NCBI GenBank assembly: GCA_014871385.1
Contig: CM026423.1
Location: forward strand, 7,602,967-7,666,966
DNA from: Ceratodon purpureus
Taxonomy: Eukaryota > Streptophyta > Bryopsida > Pseudoditrichales > Ditrichaceae
DNA: 64,000 nucleotides
Direction of reading: 5' to 3'
Shown: positions 47,512-58,330 of the stretch, one piece after another
Numbering within the stretch: position 1 is the stretch's first letter
Layout of the letters: each line of letters opens with the position of its first letter
Made by a program: the position numbers and the translations under genes
The notes under the pieces: model-generated
What the model was told of the DNA's origin: nothing
The model's database searches: none
The model's input: only the letters and a program-made list of their open reading frames with translations

Positions 47512-48661
47512 TGCGAGGTCAATCAAAAATTCAACGGCAGAGGGGAAAGGTGGGGAGAGAAGAGCCAAGGTGAACCTAGGTGGGGATACGAAGCCAAGGT
47601 GAACAGGAACTCGACAAAGAAGAACATGAACAGCGTAAGGGAAGAGGCGGAGCCGAGACGCAATGGGACTGAAGAGGAGCTAGTGTCGGAGGTTTACCAT
47701 GCCCAATTGGATCCTCGAAGCTGCGACGGATCCCGAACACAAAGTCTCCGGAAGATGGAAAGAAGACGAGAGCAACCTTGAATACGACCCTAAACCCTAA
47801 TACAGTGGTAGGACAGACCGAGACGAGGACAGCAAATCGAGAAGAACATGAAGACACGAAGACATTAGGACAGCAAAACTAGGTGACTACAACACAACAT
47901 AAAACTTCAAAACAAAGGGCAAAGCTCAAACGGGAAGAGAGGTACGATGCTCAGTACTGACCAGCGCGTGTAGAGGTCCCATGGCAGTAGCCTCACTTGA
48001 TTTCACGCTTCCGGCACCTCCTGCCTACGTCGCGTGTCCACACGCACGAAGACGCCCTCCACTGCCGAAGCTTGGTGCCCACCTGCAGTCCGAGATGCAA
48101 TCGCCTTCCTCACCGTCACAATGGCACCGCTGTCCAAGGACACAGAACGCGTCCCCGCCTCCTGGCCAGCACCCTCCCGAAGTCTAAAACCTAGGAGGAA
48201 ACATGGGCCCCGGGATCGCCCACCTGGCCTCCAGAACTCCAGTCGGTCGACAGCCTCCGAGGATGTATAACAGCAACATGAATCTATGTTGAGCTGCTCC
48301 TGAGCAGGAACTTTGAGGCAGGTTTGCAGTGATATGTCAGCAAAGCCGACAAACTCTCTGTCTCTTTGGGGCGCAAATTGTTGTCCACGTTATTGATTTG
48401 ATTAGTCTTCAATCGCAGCCTCAAACTCGCACTTGACCAACCCTGGACGCTCCAAGACAGCCTGCCCCTCTATCCCGGAGAAGGAATGCTCATGGCCACC
48501 TAACCTAACCCTGACCACGATATCACAGAATGCACAAACATCCTAAACCCCTAACCTCCGCTAATGCACACCCTAAACGCCATAGCCATTGTGAGTAAAC
48601 CCTACCTTAGAATTCAAAACCTGCCTGTCCTAAACTCAGGGGCAAAACGTCGAATCATGTT

Positions 48662-48921
48662 GAATGCACAACGGGGGAGACGTCGCGGGGCGCGGGGGTG
48701 GAGGCTCGACGAGGGTGACGGGACCGGGATGAAGAATGGGCGACGGACAGACCGGGCGGGGAGCGGGAGCCCGGGCGCGGGGGCTCACCACGGGCGCGCG
48801 GGGCTTCGCCCAGGGTCGGGGACGGCCTGGTTCGGGGAGGGGGAGGGTCGGGGGGCGTTGCGCTGCCCCTGCCCGCGTGAGGGGCGGCTGCAACGCTCGA
48901 TGGGGCAAAATAGAGAGACCC
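48662..48921 (-). repeat. Right terminal inverted repeat of the MULE
   Basis: 260 bp, the mirror of the left repeat. It ends ...GAGAGACCC directly before GGCAAAGAT. The start of the right-hand gene lies ~1.15 kb inside it; the spacer 47574-48661 holds several C/A-rich short frames but no recognised gene. Confidence 0.93.
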
Positions 48922-51359
48922 GGCAAAGATGATGAATAGCTAGCACGTGTGTAACTGTTTGTACGCATGGGCAACAGTATCCAATATTCAAATCAACTAT
49001 GAAGAGCACAACTGTGCAAACGTGGTCAAGTTGGTCCTTTCTGTCAATTCACAAAGTTAACGATCATATTTTTCTGTATTTTTTTGGTCACAAAAAAGTT
49101 AGTTCAAATGTAACCTTGCAAACACTTTTTTGATACTTTGACAATTGGGCAAATTTGATTTCTCTTGCCACCAGCACTTGCTCTGGGATCTGTGCAACAA
49201 GTGGGTATCCAGCATGGAGTGATCAGCAGGTTGTCATGAGTTGCAAATTATTATATTAATATGACCATTGCAGTCTCGAAGATTTAGAGTTGATGTTCTG
49301 CATTTTCGCTAGATCTGAAGCGCACGCACTGAACAACCATGATGCAGCTGCAGTGTTGTGAACAAATTCGTCGGTGCGGGATACTCCAAGGAACTTCTGA
49401 TCAGGGTGTGCAAGATCTGTGTGAAATCATAAGGTTTGAGGAATCATGATGGAAACAACAACCGCATGCAAGGTCGATACTGTTGAACCGGTTAAGTCAC
49501 AGATTTCAATTACCTTCAGGCTATCTGTCGACTTCATTTGATGAAAGACCTTGAATCAAATACTGATCACTTATGTATGTGCTATGGTGATAATGTTCTC
49601 CTTCGAACTAATTGTAGTCTACATACCAAATGTTGGAACTCAGGATTAAACAGATGTTTATGTCCAGATGCGGGTTGTAGCCAAACCCAAGCCTGATAAC
49701 GTGTGACTGATTTCCTGTGCAATATTTTTTGATGAACACCTCACTCTGCATCTCTGGCTCAGATTTCATTCCAGATGCCGTTATCACAACTGAACGAGGG
49801 TGAATTCTTCTAGCACAAATCTGTTCTGAAAACCGCAACGATTAAATTCAAATTTCAGTGGTGAGTTAGGTTCTCACTTAGGTTCCAAAAACCTAGTTAA
49901 TAGGTCACACGTGCGTTGACCTTCAAAGTGTAAACACTGTCACTCACGTGATCTCCACTCCAGCTATCTTGACAGAACTTTCTCTATAAACTGCTCAACA
50001 GTTTGACACCGTCCCAATACGATCTGGTAAGTTGCAGCACTAACTAAAATGTTCAGTATCCAGACTGTCCACGAGTCCTGTTATACACAACCACTCCGCT
50101 AGAGCTTCACGTCTTGACTAAAGTAGTAAAGTATCATTTTATAATTTTTTGAAAATAATAATATAGTGGACTCCAAAGCCAATTGCATTACGGATTCAAG
50201 GATGACTTCCCTTTTTTGTCATTTGAAATTGCGTTGTTCATTTGAAAAAGGATATATGTAATTGACAAACTGGAGCCTCGTAGGGGCGGGAGTAAGCTTA
50301 CAACTGATCGGCAGATGCAGACCCCTGAGCAATTCCAACTCTAGGTAAATATTTCAAACGAAGAAAAACTATGGGAAGGTGTTGCTGTCGAGTATGTAGA
50401 TGGTAAATAGTTTTCGTTTTGAAGAATGGGGAGACGTTGCTGGGCAGGATCAATGGGCTCCTTCTTGGCCCCGCCCTGAATCGGTTTCTCTCTTGCAATG
50501 AAACTTGTGTTTGTTTATGCCAAAAAGAAGAAGTCCGCTTTCAACAGTGAAGTTGATAACTTGATCTGATGCACCATACCATATATAAAAGAAGAAGACC
50601 ACTTACAACAGTTCGTTGGCGTTATGCGCTATACCATATAAATCTTTTTAGTATTCCAATAATGACGTTCTAATTTTAAAACGTAAAGTTACATCTGCAA
50701 CCATCAACTGAATCTCTGATTGAATCCGATTAAGCTTTACGGGAGATTCAATACACTTCAGAAGCAGCAGTAGATTCTCTGCTTGCTCGCTCGTGAAGTT
50801 ACACATGGAGATTCTCTTGGATTCCCATGTGTTATTCGCATGTGAGATTGCCGCTTTTCCCACATGACTCTGAGATTATTCCCATGTGATATTCCCTGTT
50901 CACAATTGGGGCTTCTCCCACATTGCCTTCCCCCACTTGATTCCGGGAATAGGTCGATTAGAGAATTTGAAATGTTGAAATGGAAAAACAGAAAGCTGCT
51001 TTGTACATTTTACTCAGAAAAGTTCGACCCGGAAACCATATATGATCTCCCTGTATTACAGCTGTACGAGTACTGGACAGTGTTAGCAAGCTCATATTTT
51101 ATTGTGATGAATCATGAGTTAAGAAGGGTCATGAGATGCTTTCAACTGTTGTGAGTTGATCACTGCATGGTGGTGTAGATGGTATGTAACGACAAGGAGT
51201 TCCTTAAAACTTGGATTTACTGCGATAGCATCATAACAGGCCACCAAGCCGCACTCTCGGGACTTGAATCTGAGACACCACCTGGACATTCCGATACAGT
51301 TATCGTTGATTGTAACTGAGTAATACGGATTACTTACTGCAAGTAGGTATACCAAAGTG
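48922..51359. repeat. Duplicated segment, copy B, right part
   Basis: Homologous to 15857-18304. It starts with the second GGCAAAGAT and runs until about 51359, where similarity to copy A stops within CCAAAGTG/CCAGAGCA. No gene is recognised. The shared open frames (near 50298-50498 and 50648-50863) are broken differently in the two copies. Confidence 0.85.
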
Positions 51360-51420
51360 CATGGTTGTCATAATGGACGGACGGGCCAAAAAATTGTCGT
51401 GTAGTCACGTGACGAACATG

Positions 51421-51485
51421 ACGGACGGTTATCGGACGGACGCTTATCGGACGGACGCTTATCGGACGGACGCTTATCGGACGGG
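51421..51485. repeat. 15-bp tandem repeat (TTATCGGACGGACGC), four units
   Basis: Four near-exact copies at the left end of the island, following looser GGACGG repeats from 51374. The position, just inside the presumed terminus, suits subterminal transposase-binding repeats. Confidence 0.85.
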
Positions 51486-51853
51486 CTCCCGACCGCGAGC
51501 AAAATTACTGTCCTCACAGTTTACTACTGTTTACCATGGGTGGCGCCCGTCGTCGTGTCCGCGCGCGTCTTTGCGCCTGTTCGCGCCGGTCATTTGTGGC
51601 TGTTCGCGCCCGTCGTCAGTCTCGCGCGCGCGCGGTGATCGCGCCCGATTACCCTTGCCCGACCAGGGTCGCCCGCGCCCGTCGCGCGCTTGCTGTGATC
51701 GCGCCCGTCGTCAGTCTCGCGCGCGCGCGGTGATCGCGCCCGATTACCCTCGCCCAATCAGGGTCGCCCGCGCCCGTAACATGCTCGCGCCCGTAGCAGC
51801 CTGCGCGCGCCCAACCTGCTCGCGCCCACACTGTCGGCCCCGTGAGTATAAAT
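51480..51853 (+). promoter_or_regulatory. CpG-rich motif array A and TATA box before the 134-aa gene
   Basis: Dense CGCGCCCG/GCGCGCGC motifs, with a ~96-bp direct repeat (units at ~51607 and ~51703). The array ends in TATAAAT (51847-51853). The ATG follows 128 bp later at 51975. The leader after the TATA box shares TTGCCTTCAACAGCCC and GGGTAGCTGATTGC with array B. Confidence 0.7.
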
Positions 51854-51974
51854 TGCCACCCTCCTCCACTGATTTCGCACCCCCCCACTTTGTGCATTTT
51901 GCCTTCAACAGCCCAAGGGTAGCTGATTGCTTAGTGCTACGGTGGGTTTCTCAACATTCGGTGTACCGTCCAAC

Positions 51975-52379
51975 ATGAATTCCAACGCCTGCAATTGCCA
52001 ACAAATCAAGTCCATTATGAGTTTAACGAATGGTGCTACTCCACCGGGCACTGCACAGCGAACGGACACAGTTATTTGGTCAAAGCTGGAGCGACTCCGT
52101 CAACTGATTGAGTTCTTCGAGGATTGGATCTCTCGCCGTGACAAATTGGTGGCCTACGCAGAGAATGGACGCCCTCTGCCTCCAACCACTGAAGAGCAGT
52201 TGGCAACCCAAGCGACTGTCGAAGAACTTGACTGTGAGATTGGCGATCTCATCAAAGAACTGAAGAAGGAGATGGCAATACTTTGTGTCCCCACTATTGT
52301 CTCTAGTGCTCAAACGAACCATTTCGAGACGCACTTGAAAGACCTAGAGGACCGGTACCTAGAGTGCATGGCACTGTAA
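51975..52379 (+). CDS. 134-aa helical protein of unknown function
   Basis: Single frame from the ATG at 51975 to TAA at 52379. After a Cys/Asn-rich start (MNSNACNCQQ), most of the chain is predicted by eye to be helical and acidic (SKLERLRQLIEFFEDW, EELDCEIGDLIKELKKEM, HLKDLEDRYLECMAL), consistent with a coiled-coil or adaptor protein. AATAAATAAA signals lie 30-40 bp after the stop. It has its own TATA box and a leader matching that of the following gene. I recognise no family. Confidence 0.65.
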   Translation: MNSNACNCQQIKSIMSLTNGATPPGTAQRTDTVIWSKLERLRQLIEFFEDWISRRDKLVAYAENGRPLPPTTEEQLATQATVEELDCEIGDLIKELKKEMAILCVPTIVSSAQTNHFETHLKDLEDRYLECMAL

Positions 52380-52494
52380 TCGACATTACAATGAAGTGAT
52401 ACATTTCCAAAATAAATAAAGTATTCTTTTTTAACTCTGAATTTGCAAGTCCTCTTTGGTTACTCTGATTTTTAACAGTGTTCTAGGTTGTGGT

Positions 52495-52871
52495 GGCGCC
52501 CGTCCTGGCCCACTGCTCGCGCCCGTCCATTCAGCGTTGGCGCCCGACGGTCGCGCCCGTACAGTTCGGATCGCGCCCGAAAATATCCGCGCGCCCGCGT
52601 CGACGTCCGCGCGCGCGCCCCTTCGGTACCCGGACGACGCCCGCTCGCGCCCGACGAAGACCGGGTCGGTACCCGCTCGCGCGCGGTAAAACCCGCGCGC
52701 GCCCGTCATATACCCGCCACTGAACCGCTCGCGCCCGTTGATATCCGCGCGGGCGCGGACGGATACACGGCCGAAACCCCGCCGTCGGTGCCCGCGCGCG
52801 CCCGTCGGGTTTCCGCTCGCGCCCGTAGCAGGCTGTTCGCGCCCGTTCCCTGGCGCCCGTGACTATAAAAG
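52495..52871 (+). promoter_or_regulatory. CpG-rich motif array B and TATA box before the RING gene
   Basis: About 370 bp packed with TCGCGCCCG and GCGCGCCCG motifs, ending in TATAAAAG (52864-52871). The leader shares ACCTTGCCTTCAACAGCCC-type sequence with array A. A possible leader intron runs from CAG|GTGGGT (~52960) to TTCTCCAG (~53006). Confidence 0.7.
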
Positions 52872-53147
52872 GGCGATTTCCCACCTCATTTTGCACTCCC
52901 CCCCCCCTTTGAGCACCTTGCCTTCAACAGCCCCCGGGTAGCTGATTGCGTGGTACTCAGGTGGGTCCCAGCACTCTGACACGTGTCCTTGTTTTTATTC
53001 TCCAGAACTCTATGGTGTCTGTGTATTACATTTGAGAATTTTGTAAATGTTTATAATTTGTAAATGTGATTGAGGTTCTGGGGTAGTCGTAGGCTTTTAA
53101 TTTTGCACCTTCGGAAGACTTCGAAGAACGATCTACCTCGAGCAGAC

Positions 53148-55700
53148 ATGGAACGGCAACAACCAGCACTCACGGCGGCAGAGCAGAGGAAAAAGCAAAA
53201 GGATGCGGGACGGCCCAGGCATGGAAACCTCCAACATAAGAGGGTCCACGTCTTATTGAATCCAGCAAAGCTGGCATTCAGAGGGTGGGAAGCTGCATCG
53301 CAACCGTGGACTCTAGCAACGTGTGAACAATTCATTGAATGGTGCCACATTGGGAAGTTATTCCCGTTGCACCGTCATAATAACAATCGTACTTCAAACA
53401 AGGCGAACATGAAATATTGCAAGAACCGTCAGTTCGGGAGGCGGTGTTTGGAGGTGTGGCAGGTCCTATACAACCAGGCGATGAACGAGAGGAATGAGGT
53501 TCCGCTCTTTATTTGTAGAATGGTATATGCCGAGGTAGTGCTTCATAGGCAGGTGGATTGGAGGACCATACGGTTGACTCCTAGTGTCCAGCGGCGTCCA
53601 CATGAGATGGCGATACCTACAGGGGTCCTAAGATTTCCAGGTGTGGACTGGGCATACTTGGATGATCCTGAGGATCAAGCGCCTGTTGAATGGAGTGACT
53701 CAGGGGAGGATAATGATTCTGATGGTACGGTAGACCGTACCCCTCAGTCACAGACAAGAGCAGCGACTAGTGCTAGAATCACACGGTTAAAAAAGAAGGA
53801 TCCTGTGCTAGCTGCCTGTTTGTCGACGAGGAATCGTGCACCGCCTGCAAATCCTACTGGACCGGGTATTCCTCATCAGGCTCCTCCAGCAATCGTTGGG
53901 GGCCCGAGCAATGTTGATGTTGCTCCTCCTATATTAGTTCCACAGATTGCGGGCCCGAGCAATGTTGATGTAGCTCCTCATGTACTGAATCCACAGATTG
54001 CGGGCCCGAGCAATGTAATGGAAGATGATGACACTGGGTTTGCAGATGAGTTGGAGGCTACAATAGCCGCCGCTGATGCCCAGGGCCTGCAAGTCGATGC
54101 ATTGCAGAAGGAGCTGGAAGGAAAAAATGCAATAATTTCTGAGATGGAGAAGACTATCCAGAACTTGTACGAAGAAGCTGATAGGATGAATGAGATTATA
54201 CGGAAGCAGAATGAAGAGATTTCGCAACTTAGATCTGCGAAGACTCCGACTTACATACCCGAAGCAAGCCAAGCTCCAATCCCTCGTAGCCCTGGAATGA
54301 ACGAGGAAGACGTTAATGCCATCATTGAATCGGCCACGCACGGTCTCCTGGAAGATACCCCTGTCCGAGTTCCCCGTAAGCCAATCATTCCATTCGCGTC
54401 ATCAAGTCAAGTGATGCACCCCCCCCAGCGGCAAATCATGTTCGTAGATTCTCAAGAGACGGAGGACACTTTGGGATTTCAACAGCCATCAGTACCCACT
54501 GTCTCCGAATTGCAAGCTACCAACGGGATGCTCAGAAAGTATCTGATCGAGATGAGCAGACAGTACTACCAATGGAAGATTGCATGCATCATGAACGTCG
54601 ACCGTTTCAGACAGATGCGCGCTGAGTTCGAGAGGATTGACCGCGACTACCTCCAGCTTAACTCCAAGAGAGATTTCGGTCTTACCTCGTGGGCAGATCC
54701 AAATGAAATGTTCCCTGACAGCCTACCGATGATTGGTAAAGCAATAGATTGGACGCGGTTGGGGTGGGAGTACAAGACCGCCATATCCAATGAGAAGATC
54801 GCTAAAAATGCAAAGCCAAGCTTGCTCTGGCCCAATCCAGCGAAGTATGTGTTGGATGGAACCCACTGTGCAATTTGTACCAATCTATTTGGGCCAGAGG
54901 GGGGCTGGCAATTGGGATCCTGTCAATGCATGTATCATCCACAATGCTTGATCTCGTGGGCCTTGATACGTCGGAAGTGTGCAGTATGTAAGGCCCCCTT
55001 ACACAAGCGTTTTTATGAGCAATTCGGCCTAGTGAATTGGATGCCACCGCATTGGGAGCAAAATGAGGAAAATACTCCTGACTTTCCAGACAAGTGGGGT
55101 GAAGACTTGATTTGGAATTGGCTTATGGGAATGCACCTGTCCTATATTAAACAAATGAGCGATCAGTGGAGGTGGGACCAGAAACCTGCGGAGATTGTAC
55201 GGATCTGCCACGAACTCATCAAGGGCGGGACGGAGGAGGAACTCGAGGGAAGGAGGAATTTCTTCTACCAAGTGCTACATGGGTATTGGGATATTCAAAC
55301 TTGTACATTCCAGTACGGCCCCCATCCTCTTGGATTTAAGTGGAATTCCAAAGGGGAGTTGGTTGCGGATCAGATCAAGGAGTTGCACGACATGACTGCA
55401 GAGGATTTCCGGATCGCTGAGGATGTACAAACCGCGGAATCTGAATGGGATATGTTGTTCAAGAATCAAGCCGTGGATTTCCTATGTGCTGAAGTGGCTC
55501 CGGAGGTCGTAACAGTGCTCCGTCGGATGCGCAACAACAACTTCATGGAAGCAATGCTTGGAGGAGATGGCATAGCGAAGAGAACCCGTTCTGCCAAGCG
55601 GAAACTCATCGCCAACGATGGGGCAGAAAGTAGTGCAGCAGGTACCTCTCGTGCTCGACACGATGAGGGTGGATCGAGTTCCTCTGCACCGGGCACGTGA
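53148..55700 (+). CDS. 850-aa coiled-coil protein with a variant RING finger
   Basis: Frame from the ATG at 53148 (MERQQPALTA) to TGA at 55700, no introns. A conserved-looking N-terminal domain (~20-175; WTLATCEQFIEWCHIGKLFP, CLEVWQVLYNQAMNER) is followed by an acidic linker. Then come three copies of a ~17-residue repeat (GPSNVDVAP..L.PQIA, ~250-290). A coiled coil lies at ~306-365 and a second helical region at ~455-510. A RING-like finger at ~573-620 reads HCAIC, then SCQCMYHPQC, then CAVC. The fourth ligand is Cys, giving a C4HC3 order unlike standard C3HC4. The C-terminus ends in a basic and Ser-rich tail. RING proteins usually act as ubiquitin ligases; that role is inferred. A start upstream of 53148 would need a non-ATG codon. 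Confidence 0.8.
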   Translation: MERQQPALTAAEQRKKQKDAGRPRHGNLQHKRVHVLLNPAKLAFRGWEAASQPWTLATCEQFIEWCHIGKLFPLHRHNNNRTSNKANMKYCKNRQFGRRCLEVWQVLYNQAMNERNEVPLFICRMVYAEVVLHRQVDWRTIRLTPSVQRRPHEMAIPTGVLRFPGVDWAYLDDPEDQAPVEWSDSGEDNDSDGTVDRTPQSQTRAATSARITRLKKKDPVLAACLSTRNRAPPANPTGPGIPHQAPPAIVGGPSNVDVAPPILVPQIAGPSNVDVAPHVLNPQIAGPSNVMEDDDTGFADELEATIAAADAQGLQVDALQKELEGKNAIISEMEKTIQNLYEEADRMNEIIRKQNEEISQLRSAKTPTYIPEASQAPIPRSPGMNEEDVNAIIESATHGLLEDTPVRVPRKPIIPFASSSQVMHPPQRQIMFVDSQETEDTLGFQQPSVPTVSELQATNGMLRKYLIEMSRQYYQWKIACIMNVDRFRQMRAEFERIDRDYLQLNSKRDFGLTSWADPNEMFPDSLPMIGKAIDWTRLGWEYKTAISNEKIAKNAKPSLLWPNPAKYVLDGTHCAICTNLFGPEGGWQLGSCQCMYHPQCLISWALIRRKCAVCKAPLHKRFYEQFGLVNWMPPHWEQNEENTPDFPDKWGEDLIWNWLMGMHLSYIKQMSDQWRWDQKPAEIVRICHELIKGGTEEELEGRRNFFYQVLHGYWDIQTCTFQYGPHPLGFKWNSKGELVADQIKELHDMTAEDFRIAEDVQTAESEWDMLFKNQAVDFLCAEVAPEVVTVLRRMRNNNFMEAMLGGDGIAKRTRSAKRKLIANDGAESSAAGTSRARHDEGGSSSSAPGT

Positions 55701-56026
55701 CGTCGTGGAGATCCATGAGTGAAGACCACGTTTTGTAAAAAGATATCGGAATATAAATACATGTAGATGGCATAGGGGTATGGATAGGTTTGGGATTACA
55801 TTCACATGTTTAATGTTTGTTAAACTCAAACAATGGATGATAATTTGCTTTTGTAAATCATTGTCGTGATTCTCAAGACGCTTTTATGCTCCCTTCATAA
55901 TACATTGGCCTCTCTTTTTTGGATTGCCAATCATGTTATTCATTCCGCCCGTTGTCTCATCTCCTTCCATCGTATGATAAGTGTATAAATATCTCTGTTG
56001 CACACCAAAATGTTTAATATGGACAG

Positions 56027-56224
56027 TGGATTTAAGTCACGCTAAGGGTCCCTTCACACCTGGAGGTGTGTACCACCGGCTACCGACTGTCTAACTCCGG
56101 GCCCTCCAAAAAACCCGTTTCCGATTCACAGGGTTCGAGTTAATTTACAGGGGGTTGGGTCTCGTGATAGGCCAGAGTCGGGGATCGGGGGCTGGGGTTC
56201 TTGCTGGATTTAAGTCACGCTAAG
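56027..56224. repeat. 158-bp insertion flanked by 20-bp direct repeats
   Basis: TGGATTTAAGTCACGCTAAG occurs at 56027-56046 and 56205-56224. The enclosed 158 bp contains GGTTCGAGT, close to a pol III B box, but no clear A box or A-tail. A SINE-like insertion with a long target duplication is possible. Confidence 0.6.
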
Positions 56225-57029
56225 AGAACTTCAGTTATTGTAAGTGTATTTAACTTATGGACTGAATTTTATGTTACGTGGATTTGAACTCTGATCCCGC
56301 CCGCATGGTCGCGCGCGTTTGCGCGCGCCCGTAGTGTGCGTACTCGCGCGCGCGCGAACCTGCCCCAGCGAGAATAAAACCAGGATTACGCCCGCCCGTG
56401 CGCGCGCGCACGAACTGCTCGCGCGCGTGCGAAGTGCTCGCGCCCGTCGCGCCCACAGCGCGCGAACGGATACTGAAATGTGGAACACCCGACGGTGTCT
56501 CCGTCGTTTGGCTCGCGCCCGATTCCGCATGCGCCCGCCCGATTTCGCGCGCGCCCGACAGTGCACGCGCGCGCGCACTGCAACCTGGGTGGGGGACTAA
56601 TTTCTCTCCCCAAACTCTCTTTTCCATTTGCCCGCGCCCGTACGCGCGCGCGCGTCCTGATCGCGCCCGTCAAACCAACCGCGCGCGCGCGGTCGCGTGA
56701 TTCTGAATCTCTTCCTCCCCCACAATGTCCCCCGCATTTCGTTCGCGCCCAATTTCGCGCGCGCCCGATTGCGCGCGCCCGTCAATACTCGCGCGCGCGC
56801 ACTGCAACCATGTCATGGAAGTAATTTCTCCCCATTCAGTCCCTCGTTCCATTTGCACGCGCCCGGACGCGCTCGCGCCCATCAATGCGGGCGCCCGTTT
56901 TGCACGCGCCCAAGCACTCCAACAACATCACTCAAATAAATTTTATGATTCCCCCACTCTCCCATCGTATCCCCTTGTTTTTATTAAATAATCCCACACT
57001 CTCTAAATTTTTAATTGTTTTTTTTCCCC

Positions 57030-57930
57030 CTCTTTGAACAGTACGTTTTTATTTAACTTGTAATCTCATTTTGTCTGTTCATTTTTATAATATACTAAAG
57101 GTAGTAAATCTTCATGTCGACCCAGAGTCACATGAAGATCCTCTAAGCGCCTGAGTTCAGCTGATTTATATCCACTATTTTTTTTTTCCCACTGTTTTTT
57201 TTTTCCCCCTTCGTTGAACACTACGCTTTTATTTAATTCCTTCTTTCATTTCGTTTGTTCAATTTTATAATTCCACCTCTCCCCCTTCTTCCCGCCTTAT
57301 TTTTATTCAATACTTCTACGCTCTGTAATTTGTTTTATATTTTTTTTTCCCCTTCGTTGAACACTACGCTTTCATTTAATACCTTCTCTCATTTTGTTTG
57401 TTCATTTTTATAATTCCACCTCTAGTCTATCCTCCCGCCTTATATTTATTCAATACTCCTACGCTCTTTAATTCCTTTTTTTTTTTCCCCCTTCGTTGAA
57501 CACTACGCTTTTATTTAATTCCTTCTTTCATTTCGTTTGTTCAATTTTATAATTCCACCTCTCCCCCTTCTTCCCGCCTTATTTTTATTCAATACTTCTA
57601 CGCTTTGTAATTTGTTTTATATTTTTTTTTCCCCCTTCGTTGAACACTACGCTTTCATTTAATACCTTCTCTCATTTTGTTTGTTCATTTTTATAATTCC
57701 ACCTCTAGTCTATCCTCCCGCCTTATATTTATTCAATACTCCTACGCTCTTTAAATCCCTTTTTTTTTTTTTTCCCTCTTCGTTGAACACTATCATTCTA
57801 TTTAATTCCTTCTCTCATTTCGTTTGTTCATTTTTATAATTCCACATCTCCCCCATCCTCCCGCCTTATTTTTATTCAATACTCCTATGCTATTTAATTT
57901 GTTTTTTTATTTTTTTCTTCATTTTATAAA
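57030..57930. repeat. ~140-bp tandem array, at least five units, dimeric pattern
   Basis: CTTCGTTGAACACTA recurs at ~57209, 57352, 57489, 57637 and 57778, with a diverged unit near 57030. Two subtypes alternate (one with CTCCCCCTTCTTCCCGCC, one with CTCTAGTCTATCCTCCCG), so the higher-order period is ~285 bp. Poly-T runs separate the units. Confidence 0.8.
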
Positions 57931-58082
57931 TTTGAATGCCTATTCGTTTACTTTTTTTTTTTTTTTTTCCTTTTGGGTACTCCAATCTCCCATACTAATG
58001 TATGGTATTTCAGTGTAGTCCAGTCTCTCCCTTAAGCTTTATTTTTTTTCTTTTTTTGAACTTACGACTTTTAAACTTCATT

Positions 58083-58330
58083 GAGCGCGCCCTGTTGGAT
58101 CGCGCGCGTCCGAACGCGCCCGCAGGCGCCGGCGCGGTGGTGTCCGCAGTGGACCCACTGAACCTGCCCACGCGCGCGCGCGCACACTCGCGACCGCACC
58201 CGCAAGTACGCGCGCGCGCCTGCTTGTTCGACGCGCGCACGCGTCGTCCCCGACCTGCGCTCGCCCTGCTCGCGCCCACCCGTTCGCGCGCGCCTGCTCG
58301 CGCCCCACGCCGCCTGCGCGCGCGCTCGGG
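58083..58330. promoter_or_regulatory. Isolated CpG-rich array
   Basis: About 250 bp of CGCGCGCGCC/CGCGCCC motifs of the same type as the gene-linked arrays, but with no TATA box or gene start right after it. Confidence 0.5.

Larger units (their letters stand above)
36263..48921 (+). mobile_element. 12.66-kb Mutator-like element carrying two convergent genes
   Basis: The ends are 260-bp terminal inverted repeats starting GGGTCTCTCTATTTTGCCCC. The element is flanked by perfect 9-bp duplications GGCAAAGAT (36254-36262 and 48922-48930). The duplicated segment at 15.3-18.3 kb contains the unfilled site with one GGCAAAGAT (15857-15865), which fixes both ends to the base. It carries a MULE transposase gene on the left (+) and a 998-codon-class unknown gene on the right (-), with a 3.8-kb centre of minisatellites. 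Internal DNA is more GC-rich than the host flanks. The identical-looking TIRs and exact target copies imply recent movement. Confidence 0.95.

Noticed and set aside
51536-52896. Arg/Ala/Pro-rich frames in the CpG arrays
   Set aside because: Open only because the arrays lack A/T-rich stop codons; they occur on both strands and end at the array edges.
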